Below, one piece after another: positions 19,418 to 30,270 of a stretch of 64,000 nucleotides of DNA (position 1 is its first letter; the number at the start of each line of letters is the position of its first letter). Under the pieces are notes generated by a model. It saw nothing but the letters and a program-made list of their open reading frames with translations. It made no database searches and was not told the DNA's origin. The stretch lies in contig CM067369.1 in assembly GCA_034401795.1 (NCBI GenBank), forward strand, positions 137,280,496 to 137,344,495. Reading direction: 5' to 3'. Both the position numbers and the translations under genes were made by a program. The DNA comes from Chaetoderma sp. LZ-2023a. Taxonomy: Eukaryota; Mollusca; Caudofoveata; Chaetodermatida; Chaetodermatidae.

Positions 19418-19525
19418 CTCAGATCCGAGCCAGTGCTTTTGTCGACTTCCTATATCTGTCTGTCTGGTCTCATCAAGAATTTCCTCCAACAGCAAGGCAT
19501 GAGTGTCGCCCTTCTGATGTCGCTC
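19418..19525 (-). CDS. GTF2E2: TFIIE beta subunit, third coding exon (winged-helix core)
   Basis: This 108-bp exon encodes exactly 36 residues, phase 0 at both ends. The acceptor is TTGTTTCAG|GAGCGA and the donor is TCTGAG|GTGTGT. The peptide starts [20 protein letters not shown] and ends [13 protein letters not shown], matching the TFIIE-beta segment with RHQ.GDTH.L...EILDET, DIG..QK.WL and a terminal E. It is short and sits alone between elements A1 and B1, so annotation without transcripts could miss it. B1 begins only about 500 bp upstream of the acceptor. Confidence 0.9.
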
Positions 19526-19774
19526 CTGAAACAATCATAATGTAAAATATGCTTAGGTAACTGATGGAAACCTGTGTGAAAACTGAAAACCTGTATAAAG
19601 ATTCTAATTTAAAAAAAGAAAGAACGCAATGGTATATTTAAACTTCAAATGGGGAAAAAGTAAAACTTCATCAACAAATCTTACTTAGTCCCAACAATGC
19701 TTTAACAGAAAATCTTATCCCTTTCACCGACAAAACCCTAAAAAATTATAGTCTTTACTATATAAAACCTATTC

Positions 19775-19852
19775 TGTCGAATATTTTAAAATTAATTTGA
19801 CTGGATGCCGTTGCTGCATTAGGCAGCAACGGCTTCCAGTCAAAGTAATATC
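19775..19852. repeat. M2 short inverted-repeat element
   Basis: This is the best-preserved M2 copy. ACTGGATGCCGTTGCTGC and its complement GCAGCAACGGCTTCCAGT flank ATTAG, within AAAATTAATTTG and CAAAGTAAT outer arms. Confidence 0.8.
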
Positions 19853-20025
19853 CATCGTACTAACATACACCCATTCACATCGCTCCGCTGTATGTGACCG
19901 TATGTGCAGACCTTTGATCTCTTGGTACGTGTATGTGAAGTAACATTACGCTTATGTGATTGAGGGTAACCAATCAGGTCATCATGTATTTCTTATCGAG
20001 CAATTTCATTGGCTGAGACTCAAAA

Positions 20026-20215
20026 AAGCATCCGCTTTTGTTTCTACGAGAATTCTTAATACTTACCAGATGTACTATTATGATGATGTCTATTATCTAG
20101 TCTAGCTCAAAATAAACAATTAAAACTCCGCACTCTCCTGGTCCTGCCCATACTGTGTCCGGGAATACCATAGCCGCAGGTACCGAGTCTATTCCCAATC
20201 ACAGTCAGATTCGTC
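20026..20215 (-). repeat. B1 3' inverted terminal repeat
   Basis: This is complementary to the 5' terminal repeat (26597-26761). The outer segment GCATCCGCTTTTGTTTC..GAATTCTTAATAC is specific to the 3' end and pairs with the internal complementary region. Confidence 0.85.
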
Positions 20216-20285
20216 TTATATTTGCCTTGGCAAACTGCGAAAGCAGCTCAGCCTCACCTCAGCGGGGCGGCTGAGGCAGGGCCAT

Positions 20286-20392
20286 AGTACATCTGGTAAG
20301 TATTAAGAATTCTCGTAGAAACAAAAGCGGATGCTTTTTTGATTCTACTTCGAATAATACTTACCAGATGTACTATTATGATAAACTCCGGA
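20286..20392 (-). repeat. B1 internal complementary region
   Basis: 20286-20340 complements the 3' outer end, and 20343-20392 complements the 5' outer end. The two meet at GATGCTTTTTTGATTCTACT. Together with the A1 arrangement, this supports a DIRS-type circular replication route. Confidence 0.85.
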
Positions 20393-21048
20393 TTTCGACA
20401 GCCAGGAAATGCCGGTGGGAGGAGGTGAGGCTCGAACCAGCACTCATCAACCATCCAACAGAGAAGGTTGTGAAGAGACTAAAACCCTGGCATACGCTTG
20501 GGTTCTGCTATCTGACTCATAGAGTGCTAAACTTCCATGGTCTAGACCGCGCTCCCCCCCCTCTTTTGTCCGCACAAAACCAGAGGGATGTCCATGGGGA
20601 TGCAACACCCACCAGACCCGTGTCAGCCCCAAGTCTCAGCTAGGGCAGTCCAGTAGAGTGCAAAGAAGCTACTACAACTTCAATCTTTGAAAAAACTATC
20701 AGTATATCGATTAGATTTTCAAATTGGAATGAGTCTCATGTCTGTATGAGAGGATAAATATACTCTTGTACCAGACTATTCACTTACTCAGTCTGGTATT
20801 TCGACTGGAAGTAAACATATTTATAGTCACTTAATTAATGTAAACACTCACCATTTTTGAGTGGTCGATCTGTTCTTGATCATCACAGGAGCTAGGCCCA
20901 ATCCACGGTCGTACTCAGTCATGTGCATAGCGCTTGGTCAGTGTAGGCGGAAGGCTTTTGTGATGTGTGCGAAGTAGTGGTCGGACGTGGCTTAGTTTAG
21001 GTTCGACAGATTGGCGACGGCTACTGGATTAAGTGTGCTGGAGATGTC

Positions 21049-23127
21049 TCAAAGGTAGAAATCAGTGAATGACGACTCGGCATGCCATTGTGCTACAGAC
21101 ATCACCTGCTCTAAAGAGACACCCTTATAAAGGGCCGATGATGCTGCTAGTGCTCGGACCTCATGGGCATTCGCACGATCAATCTGCTTTCCTGTAGTTA
21201 TCTTGTGCGACATCTGAATAGCGTCAACTATCCAACGAGAAATAGTATCTTTCGAAGCACGTAAATGGGGAGCTTTGAGACATAACCACAGAGATTTCGG
21301 GTCGTCTCTCCACTCAGAAGTACGTTTCTTATACATCTTTAGACATCTGACAGGACACCAAGCACAAGAATTTGGGTCATGTCTAGTTAAACTTGGCAAA
21401 TTGATCGGCTGTCCTGGATATTTAAGTGACTGATTCTTTGCCAGGAAACAAAGACGTGGAAGTAATCTTAAACCTTCACCCGTGACGACAAAACGGTCTT
21501 GTTCGGCAGAAAGCGCATGAATCTCGCTTCTCCTTCTCGCCGACGCTGCTGCAACCAAGAAAACTGATTTAATAGTTAACAGTTTAATGTCAATAGATCT
21601 AATCGGTTCAAAGGGAGCATGCCCTAAAACCTGTAGAACAAGAGATAGATTCCATGATGGGATAGGAATTGGCTGTCTAGGTCGCAGATTGCTCATTCCT
21701 TTGATAACTTCATTCAAGGTGTCATTCTCCACTCCCCCAATGGTGAGACTAGGAATGACAGAAGCTAATGCAGACTTATATGCTGCTAGGGTAGAAGGTA
21801 CAAGTTTGTCAACTTCGTATAAATGACAGATAAAATCTGCTACGTGTTGAACAGATGCAGAAAAGGGATCAATATCTCCTCTCTCACACCACTGTGCAAA
21901 TTTGTTGATTCTATAATTATGTTTTTGTGGTCGAAACTCTTCTGGCCGAAGCAACAAACTTCGCTGCTTGCTCAGAAAAGCCACCCTCAATTGCACGCTG
22001 CTTGACAACATCCATGCAGTCAATTTGAACATTTCTGGTCTGTCGTGAAGGTACAGACCCTTGTTCTGAGAGATTACATCTCTTGTGTCTGGAAGAGGGA
22101 TTGGACTGCAGACCAGAATGTCCAGCAGATCCGTAAACCATGATCGGCCTGGCCAATAAGGAGCGATCAGTAGTACTTGGCACATCCCCTCTCTTATCTT
22201 TGCCAGAACTTTCGGGATGAGAATTGTTGGAGGATACGCATACGCATACATTCCCTTCCAACTTATCGCCAGTGCGTCTACTGCTAGAGCTAACGGGTCC
22301 GGGATCGGTGACACGTACGTGACCATCTTTGCGTTTTTCTTCATTGCAAATAGGTCGACATTTGGCTTGCCCCATTGTTTGAATAGAACCTCCGCTACCA
22401 CTTGGTTGAGCTGCCATTCCGTCGGACGACAAACCGTCCTTCGACTGAGAGCATCCGCTAAGATGTTCAATCTTCCTGGAATGTGTGCTGCCCGAAGAAT
22501 AATATTCCTCTCTTGGCACCACAGCAGAAGGTTCCAAACCATCATACACAACTCCGGTGATCTTGTCCCGCCCTGGCGGTTCAAATAAGACACCACTGTT
22601 GAGTTGTCTGTCCTTACTAGGACAATTTTGTCTTGAACTAGACTCTCGAACTTCTGCAGTGCTAATACCACCGCTAATAGCTCGAGCACATTGATATGTT
22701 TCTGCGCATTGGTCCGATCCCATTCCCCTGACACTGACTGATTGTCCAATACCGCTCCCCAACCTGTCAACGATGCATCCGTGAATATGGACATCTGAGG
22801 TTGAGGAGGTTGTAGAGGAACACCTCGCAGGAGATTCTGTTCCGACAACCACCACTGAAGGTGGAATATCAATGGTTCTTTTACTGGTATTCTCAGAGAT
22901 AACGGATCTGTTCTCTGTGACCAGAACGACATCAAATACATCTGAATCGGCCTGCGCCTGAGCGCCGCATATGGCACCACCTTCTCCAGAGATACTAGTA
23001 AACCGAGTATTCTGAGAAATTGACGCGCCATCAGATAGGCTCCTAGAGAAACTGACTCCAATACTGCAATCAGGCTTCTGACTCTGCTCTCCGTCCCTGA
23101 GATTGAAAAAAATTCCCAGATAAACAA
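21049..23127 (-). pseudogene. RNase H, putative MT region and tyrosine recombinase of B1
   Basis: In this 692-codon frame RNase H has FTDAS (Asp117), LELLAV (Glu149), RTDNS (Asp174) and LADALSR (Asp225). The putative methyltransferase-position region runs about 250-400 (KPNVDLFAMKKN, YAYPPTILIPKV, VLLIAPYWPGRSW). A 2-base deletion near 21930 fuses it directly to the recombinase, which has ARRRSEIHAL (530-539), H655-x-x-R658, Trp681 and Tyr691. A stop follows one residue after Tyr691, where B2 reads Arg and 18 further residues. CGA to TGA fits CpG decay. Confidence 0.82.
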
Positions 23128-24301
23128 ACTCCTGGGATGGAGTCAGTTCTGATTTCTCTAGATTCACAATCCATCCTAGCTTCTTCAATAAGTCTAGGAC
23201 TACCTTCAGATTGCTGCGCAGAGTGACTGGATTCCCCGCCTTTAGCAGCCAGTCGTCTATGTAAGTGTGAACAGCTATGTTTCTCCTGCGAAGTAAAGAA
23301 GTCATGGCGAGAACCACCTTGGTGAAGACCCTCGGAGCCGTGGTCAGGCCGAATGGAAGAGCATTGAATTCCCAAACATTGTGAAAGGGAATTGACATTG
23401 GAATATGAAAATAAGCATCCTTCAGATCTATTGATACCGCCCACATGCCTTTCCTGAGCCCTGTCATCACCGCTGCTACCGTCCCCATCTGAAACCTGGG
23501 AGAAAGAATAAATTTGTTCAACGGTTTGAGATTGAGAATTGGTCTCCACCCTCCGGTACGCTTCGGAACTAGGAACATAATCGAATAGAAGCCCAGTGAT
23601 GACTGATCGGCGACCAGGTGAATCGCCTTCTTCTGACGAAGCGATTCTATCTCTGACTGAATGGCAACTAGACGGTCTAATTCCCTTGGAATAGGAGTCC
23701 ATATTGGAGTCGAGGTTAACGGAACTAACGATTGATGGATGAGCCAGTCCGGATCGTAGCCGTTTCTTATCCACTGACAGACTAAATAGTCGCGCACGAC
23801 CTGTTCCCATTGGCTTAGGAATAGCTGAAGTCTGCCTCCGACGGAAGGAATCTGCACACAGTTGTCGGTCGAGATTAGCCGACAAGACGCTACATCGCTT
23901 GGGTGAAGATTCTCGACTCCATTTGTTTCCAAAGCCGCCGGTATTGATTCCGCCGGAAACCCGTCAGGAACGAGCCCCATGGCCGCCCCACGGCTTCTTG
24001 TGGTATGACGGTCCGGAACCGCCGCCACGACTATCCTTACGGTAGCCGCCACGGCCCGAACCGCCACCCTTCCTGTCGTCCTCATACGGCCTCTTACTAG
24101 AGGGCTTGTATGTGGACGAACGGCCAGGCCCTTGTGCTCCGGATGGCCTATGGGCATCATGGGCAGAAGGACGGAAGGGCGATCTAGGACGCTGCCTCTG
24201 CTGCTCCTGTCTGTGTTGACGGTAGGACTGTTGCGGCTGAGTCCTCTTGGTCGACTTCCACGACTTGCCGACCACCTCTTGCTCCGCCACCATCGATGCA
24301 A
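21917..24301 (-). pseudogene. Reverse transcriptase of B1, then frame leading into the recombinase N-terminus
   Basis: In this 794-codon frame, RT is visible to about 23100: TGGWRPILNLKPLNKF, SIDLKDAYFHIP, LPFGLTTAPRVF and TYIDDWLL. At FFNLRDG an A-run (about 23104-23110) carries an indel, after which this frame reads the alternative frame of RNase H and ends with the start of the recombinase (DVVKQRAIEGGFSEQAAKF). The alternative frame stays open for more than 1 kb over RNase H, as in family A. Confidence 0.8.
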
Positions 24302-24683
24302 CTTTAGAAAGCGCTTGTCGTGCCGAGCCGCCGAACAAGCCTGGACCTATGAAAGGCGCAGAAGATAACGCTGCCCTCATCTCCGGTCCTGGTTCCACAC
24401 AATCGAGAACCATTCTCCGTCGCTCTGCTAAAGTTCTTGTGATCACCCTGGCCAGGCAATCCTGAGACAGGCGCATGGTGTCCCGAACAACTCCGGGAGC
24501 AGCCTCTGGCACCTGTCCGCCTTCCGCCGTGCAGTCCAGCATACCCTGCAAGACGGTACACCCGTGCGACAGCGCAGCCATGGCTGCCCTAGCCGCATCC
24601 TCAATGAGCGTGAGCTCATTAAACGGGTCTTTTTTGGTCTGAGAAACCAAGGGACGTGACAGCCCCTTGGCCTTCCCAGCCAA
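23964..24683 (-). pseudogene. Gag-like protein of B1, C-terminal part
   Basis: This 239-codon frame continues Gag after the one-base deletion near 24681. It contains a helical segment (EDAARAAMAALSHGCTVL and on), then a Gln/Arg-rich and Gly/Arg-rich tail (QQRQRPRSPF, GGGSGRGGYR) typical of nucleic-acid binding, and stops at 23964. Its last 340 bases overlap the RT frame. Confidence 0.7.
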
Positions 24684-26002
24684 CGCCTATTCAGCGCCTC
24701 ACGTTCCGCAACGGAAAGCCGTGGAACTCTGGCGTACTGATGATAGGCCTGCTCCGGAAAACGGACCCTACTCCTTATCCCCTTCGGGGCCTTGGGCAAC
24801 GCATAGTCTGGCTGAACCAGACGATATGCCGCAACTTCCAACATGTCAGAAGTCTGCGTGTCCAAGGGGAGTGTAGGCATGGCCGAAGAGCCACTGGACA
24901 GAGCGCTAGCCGCACGCTCTGACATCCGCTCCATCGCCGGATCGCGCTGAGATCCTAGATCCGATGCCAACCCGAGACGATTGGTCATCCATCCAAGGAC
25001 CTGCACCCATTCAGCTTCGGCGCAGAAAGCGGAATCGTCCATTAAAGAACTCCCGTTTTCATCCTCCCTCTCTCCCTTAGATGAGAGGGCCACCGACGAT
25101 CCTTGCTGAACGCTATGATAAACGTCTCTGCCAGGACAGAGCGCATCCATAGCGCGACTACCAGCGGCACCAGTATCCAACGAATCGCCGGATACGGATT
25201 CTCCGCAGTCCATCGGCTCCAACACGGGATCCGGGACTACGACCGCCTCAATCACGGTTGGCACTGTAACTCCGATAGGAGCCGCGCCTAACGCCGTCGG
25301 GATAGCCGTCGGAACCGCAAACCACGGCTCCGCCGGCATATCCGGTTGCACAAATGACGGATGAAAAATGCCCGACGGAACGTCGACATCACCATCCGCC
25401 TGGCAAACCCGTACAAATCCCGAGGGAGACCCCTGGGACGTACTAGGCATTGCCGACATTGAAAGATCCGGCATGCCGGAGTCTTCCATCAACAGGAATT
25501 CTTCCTCCTCTACCGACGGCTCTTGAGCCGAGGACAGAGAAGGGTCAGGTGCATGACCCTCAGCAGAACTAGCCGGACCACCTAATGGTTGCCCTGCACC
25601 AGCTTGCCTCACCGGGCCCGTGGACTGTAATGAATCAAACATGGCCTTGAACTGGGCCGCCCATACGCCCAGTGCTGAATCCATCCTCTCATTCAGCCGA
25701 CCTTCCAGTCCAACCAACGACGCTTGCTGACGCTTCACTGCCTTATCCTTCTCTATACGCTCCAGCCTCGCCCGTCGATCCCTGTCAAACTCAGCCACCA
25801 TTGCCGACGACCACTTGGCGCACACATCACACGGGCTTCCGACCTTACACTTCGCACACGCCACACAGTGATGACCAAGATACTTCCGTTTCATGAACCT
25901 GTTGCACTTCTGGCACAACGTGTCCGGGTTCTTCGGTTTCTGCGAACACAGAGAAGAATTAAAACGCTGCACATGACAAGTGATGACGAGCAATACGCAC
26001 AA
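24443..26002 (-). pseudogene. Gag-like protein of B1, N-terminal part
   Basis: 519 codons, of which the last ~70 are out of frame. Near residue 33 is a Cys-rich motif of form C-x2-C-x-RF-x-KRKY then H-H-C-x2-C-x2-C and C-x2-C-x-KW, matching the Gag motif of family A. Next come a charged helix and a long acidic, Ser/Pro-rich middle. The motif is immediately preceded by a GTGTTCGCAG| acceptor-like site, so a leader intron is possible. A one-base deletion near 24681 (GCCAACGCCTAT versus GCCAACGGCCTAT in B2) sends the frame off. Confidence 0.7.
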
Positions 26003-26258
26003 TAGACTTGATAGTTAAGATTTCTTAAACACATTAACTTTCTCTTAAATTAATGATAACAAGTCTTAGGCAGGAAATATTTGAAACTTTTTTGAGTGAA
26101 AATTTTTAAAAAAACACAACTTAGCCTTTAACTAACGTTAAATAACCAAGAATAAATCGCCGATCACTACAAACACCCTCGACAACTAAGCGAGAGCTAA
26201 AATCGGCGACAACAGAGTGCCTGGATACACCAAGCCAAGAACGACATAATTCATGGGC

Positions 26259-26272
26259 GCCGCCATCTTGGC
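26259..26272 (-). promoter_or_regulatory. YY1-like motif in the B1 leader
   Basis: In element sense the sequence reads GCCAAGATGGCGGC, an exact match to the AAGATGGCGGC core bound by YY1 in other animals. It lies about 490 bases from the 5' end and upstream of gag, and is conserved in B2 (41170-41183). Function is inferred. Confidence 0.4.
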
Positions 26273-26596
26273 CAAGGACGCATCCATCTTAGAGGAACCG
26301 AGTCGCAAGAGAAAATTAACCGAGTACCCGAATTAAAACTAAAAGTCAACGGGTACAGAAGCGACTCCAACAATGGCTAACATTATAAAAAAGGTGCCAA
26401 TTTAAGGAAATTTCAAACAGTCATTATGGCACGAATGTATAAATTCTAGATTGATACAACCTGCCCCTGTGATGATTTCCCAAGTTCCTCCATGAATCCA
26501 GCGATGTAATCGACTAACACAACTGATTAACTGCTTAAATTGCAAAATTTGAGCACTCTAAAAAACACGACTTTGAAAAAGCGCAAAATAGACGAA

Positions 26597-26761
26597 TCTG
26601 CCTGTGATTGGGAATAGACTCGGTACCTGCGGCTATGGTATTCCCGGACACAGTATGGGCAGGACCAGGAGAGTGCGGAGTTTTAATTGTTTATTTTGAG
26701 CTAGACTAGATAATAGACATTATCATAATAGTACATCTGGTAAGTATTATTCGAAGTAGAA
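26597..26761 (-). repeat. B1 5' inverted terminal repeat
   Basis: This pairs with 20058-20215. Shared landmarks are CGGTACCTGCGGCTATGG, CACAGTATGGGCAGGACCAG and AGTACATCTGGTAAGTATTA. Confidence 0.85.
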
Positions 26762-27062
26762 CCACAGTTCATTTATATTTAGGACATCTTGTTAACTTTG
26801 TGCGTATATCATAGCCTGTAAGCACAGTACTCGATACGGGAGCAGAGCGGGAGGGCGAAACCGTGTGATAGGACAATGAGTAATGTCAAAATATTTACCA
26901 GATTTCCCTCTATGGTTGTCTTGAAAATGAGACATAAGGAATTCATCGGTGAAAGGGTTAACTGGCCCCAATAGACAATTAATAAACATGAAATTGTAAC
27001 TGGCTCCAAAAGGCGTTTACATAAAATCTTAAAAAAAGCCTCTCACGTGAAACCTTAACTGG
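26762..27062. other. Spacer between B1 and A2
   Basis: About 300 bp of AT-rich sequence, with three loose repeats of AACTGG(C/G)CC. No gene was seen. Confidence 0.4.
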
Positions 27063-27446
27063 GCCGATGGATGAGAGATGACCGAATGTCATATGCGCTC
27101 TCCCCCCCCCCCCCCTTTCTGGGAGGAAGACTTGAATGACCTCAATGTCCCATATGCTCTCTACGTACCAGTGCCATGTACTATAGGACAGAGACGAAAA
27201 GGCTCCATTTTTGTATACTCTCACTGATGAACCACAACAATACACAAACCATCACCATATTAATAACAAAATGTAACGTGACAATACAATCAACAATGAA
27301 CAAGACTGACCTTGTTGAACTTGGATGCTGTCATCATCTTCCCATTGGTGAAGGCTGATGCAGTCCCAAAAAGTGGTTGTTCCCATTAATTAATTGTGAA
27401 GTATATAAGCAATGAGGAAACCCTCCTCAAAAAATCATATAAGCGA

Positions 27447-28621
27447 TTATTTTTTCAAAATCGACAAGGCGAGAGGATTCGAGGTGTCACGGAGATAATG
27501 GTCTGTAAAACTTGACTCACAGGGCCACTGAGCAACGGACATAATGTCATCCACTGGAACCCCATTAAATAGGGCAGTGAAAGTCACCACGCCGCGGACA
27601 CTGTGAGCCTTGGCCATGTCAACCTGCTTACCAGTGGCGGATTTATGACAAAATTGGATACACTCTACAATCCACCTGGAAATGGTGTCCTTAGACGCCC
27701 TGCCATGGGGTTCAATATATGACAAACCATAACGCTGACTGATCGGTCCGCCACTCCGAAGTACGCTGTTTGTACCGAAGTAGCACCCGAACGGGACACC
27801 ATGCTTTAGAATTAGGATCATATCTAGTTAAAGCAGGCAAAAAAATAGGTTGACCTGGATATTTCAAAGACTGATTCTTAGCCAAGAAATTAATCCTAGG
27901 TAGCAGCTTAAGGCCTTCCCCTGTAACCACAAAACGGTCTTCCTCGGCTGATAAGGCATGAATTTCACTCCTACGCCTAGCCGAGGCCGCAGCAATTAAA
28001 AATACGGTTTTAAGAATTAACAGTTTCATAGAAAAGGAACTAAGTGGTTCAAAAGGCTTATCACCTAGCACCTGAAGCACTAGCGATAAACTCCAAGACG
28101 GAATCACCGGGGGATTCCTTGGTCTTAGATTGCCCATGCCTTTAATTAATACATTTAATGTACTTACTTCATCACTCCCCCTATTAGCCAAGCAAGGGAT
28201 AACAGTCATTAAAGCTGATTTATAACCAGCAATAGAGTTAGGCTTGAGGCTATAGGCATCATACAGGTGACAGGAAATCAGCTACTACCTGAATAGATGA
28301 ATCCATTGGATCAATACATCTTTTTGAGCACCACTCCGCAAATCTGTTGATTTTATAATTATATGCTCTGGAGGTTGACCCCCTCCTGGCTTTGGCCATA
28401 AACATGGCTGCATGCTCAGAAAAGCCCTCCTTAATTCTAGATTCCTTGACAACATCCACGCAGTCAATCGGAACATTGACGGATTGTTGTGAAGGGCCTT
28501 GCCCTGGAAAATAATGTCGTCCATCAGAGGTAGAGGAACCGGATTGCAGACCAGAAGGTCCAGCAGATCCGTATACCATGATCGGCTTGACCAATCCGGG
28601 GCGATCAGAAGCACTTGGCAC
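27447..28621 (-). pseudogene. Tyrosine recombinase of A2, three frames
   Basis: The recombinase is split into 28259-28621 (start through VVADFL), 27712-28209 (ARRRSEIHAL) and 27447-27821 (AHSVRG, VAQW, TDHYLRD with the catalytic Tyr). The breaks are a 2-base deletion near 28271 and a 1-base insertion near 27725 relative to A1. The first piece has an open frame well upstream of the ATG, over the pol region. Confidence 0.75.
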
Positions 28622-29286
28622 TCCTCCTGTCTGATTTTCTGAAGAACTTTTGGAATCAGGATTGCTGGAGGGAATGCGTATGCATACATTCCCCCCAGCT
28701 GATAGCTAACGCATCTGTTGCGAAAGCGCTTGGATCTGGACTCGGAGAGACGTACGTCGTCATCTTCGCATTCTTCTTCGTAGCAAACAAATCGATGTTG
28801 GGTTTCCCCCCAATGGTCGAACAGACGATCCGCCACACATTGATTTAGTTGCCATTCCGTCGGTAAAACACTCATCCTTCGGCTCAATGAGTCTGCTAAC
28901 AGATTTAACCTTCCCGGAATATGAACTGCTTTCAAGGTAATCCTGTGATCCAGGCACCAACAAAGCAGTCTCCATGTCATCATACAGAGACTGGGCGACT
29001 TCGTTCCGCCCTGTCGGTTTATGTAAGTCACAACTGTTGAGTTGTCCGAATGAATAAGAACAATCTTGCCCTGAACTTTCTGTAAGAAATGTTCCAAGCC
29101 CAGGACTACTGCTCTTAGTTCCAGTAGATTGCTATGTTCCTTTGACTGTTCCAGATTCCAAAGCCCTGATATCGTGGATTCTCCCAGGCAAGCTTCCCAC
29201 CCCTCCATCGATGCATCTGTATACACAGTCACCTGAGGGTGGGGAGGGGTTAGCAAAACCCCCACCAAGAGATTCTCTGTATTCAA
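28285..29286 (-). pseudogene. RNase H and putative MT region of A2
   Basis: 333 codons with YTDAS, LLELRAV, HSDNS and LADSLSR (RNase H), then MYAYAFPPAILIPKV and VLLIAPDWSSRSW. Between them a C-run with one extra C near 28808 shifts the frame for about 50 codons until it is restored near 28690. Confidence 0.72.
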
Positions 29287-30252
29287 CTACCATTGCAGGT
29301 GGTGAATTAGAGGCGCCAACACTGACACGTTCGAGTCCAGCGAACCTGTACTCTGGGTCCATTGTGTCATGAGAAACAACTGGATCAGCCGCCTGCGTAA
29401 GGCGGCCTGAGGAATGACCGGTTCCAACGAAACCATCAACCCCAGCATTCTCAAGTAAACCCGTGCCAGTACATGACGACTGTCGCACACTGACTGAATT
29501 ACCGAGATGAGTCTCTGAACTCTCTCCTGAGTAGGATAAACATATCCTGTCTCTAGATCGAAGAACATCCCCAGGTAAACAAACTTCTGGGATGGAGTCA
29601 GCTCTGATTTTTGAAAATTTATCATCCAGCCCAAATCCGTGAGAGTTTTCAAAACAATCTCTAGATTGGTCGATAAACTTTCCTGGGTGTGTGCTTTTAA
29701 CAGCCAGTCGTCTATGTACGTGTGGACTGCAATGCTTCTCCTGCGGAGGTATGCTGTGATCGCAAGCACCACACGGGTGAAAACCCGAGGAGCGGTGGAA
29801 ATCCCGAAGGGTAACACCCTGAATTCCCACTGTCTGCCCTGGAATGCAAATCTCAGGAAGCGACGGAAACTCCTCGCTATGAGAATGTGGAAATAAGCAT
29901 CCTTCAAATCTATCGAAGCTGTCCACATTCCCCTCTCTAACCCCGCCAACACCGAGCGCACAGTCTCCATCTTGAAACTGGGCATCTCTATGAACTTGTT
30001 CAACGGCTTGAGGTTGAGAATTGGTCTCCACCCTCCGGTGTTTTTTGTTACTAAGAACACGGTTGAATAGAAGCCCGGACACTTCTGTGCCGGCTGAATA
30101 GCTCCTTTTAGTATGAGGGAATTTATCTCCTCCTCGATACACAACCTCTGCTCTGGATCTCTCGGATTTGGAGTCCAGATTGGCACTAGAGACAGTCGCG
30201 ATGGCGGGCCTGTCAACCAATCGGGATGATACCCGACTGAAAGCCATCGCAA
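29287..30252 (-). pseudogene. Reverse transcriptase of A2
   Basis: 321 codons with GGWRPILNLKPLNKF, SIDLKDAYFHI, LPFGISTAPRVF and YIDDWLL, so the catalytic residues are kept. It is bounded by TAG upstream (about 30268) and TAG downstream (about 29287, replacing a Trp codon just before RNase H). Confidence 0.8.
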
Positions 30253-30270
30253 GACTAAACGGTCCTGAGC

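Larger units (their letters stand above)
20021..26761 (-). mobile_element. DIRS-like tyrosine-recombinase retrotransposon, family B copy 1 (B1)
   Basis: This element of about 6.7 kb lies in GTF2E2 intron 2, in sense with the gene. Its layout matches A1 (Gag, RT, RNase H, putative MT region, tyrosine recombinase, internal complementary region, inverted ends), but the termini and protein sequence differ clearly, so it is a separate family. The left end is near CAAAAAAGCATCCGC (20021) and the right end is TTCGAAGTAGAA (26761). It contains RT and recombinase domains but is damaged by frameshifts near 24660, 23100 and 21930, and by a stop just after the recombinase Tyr. Confidence 0.9.
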
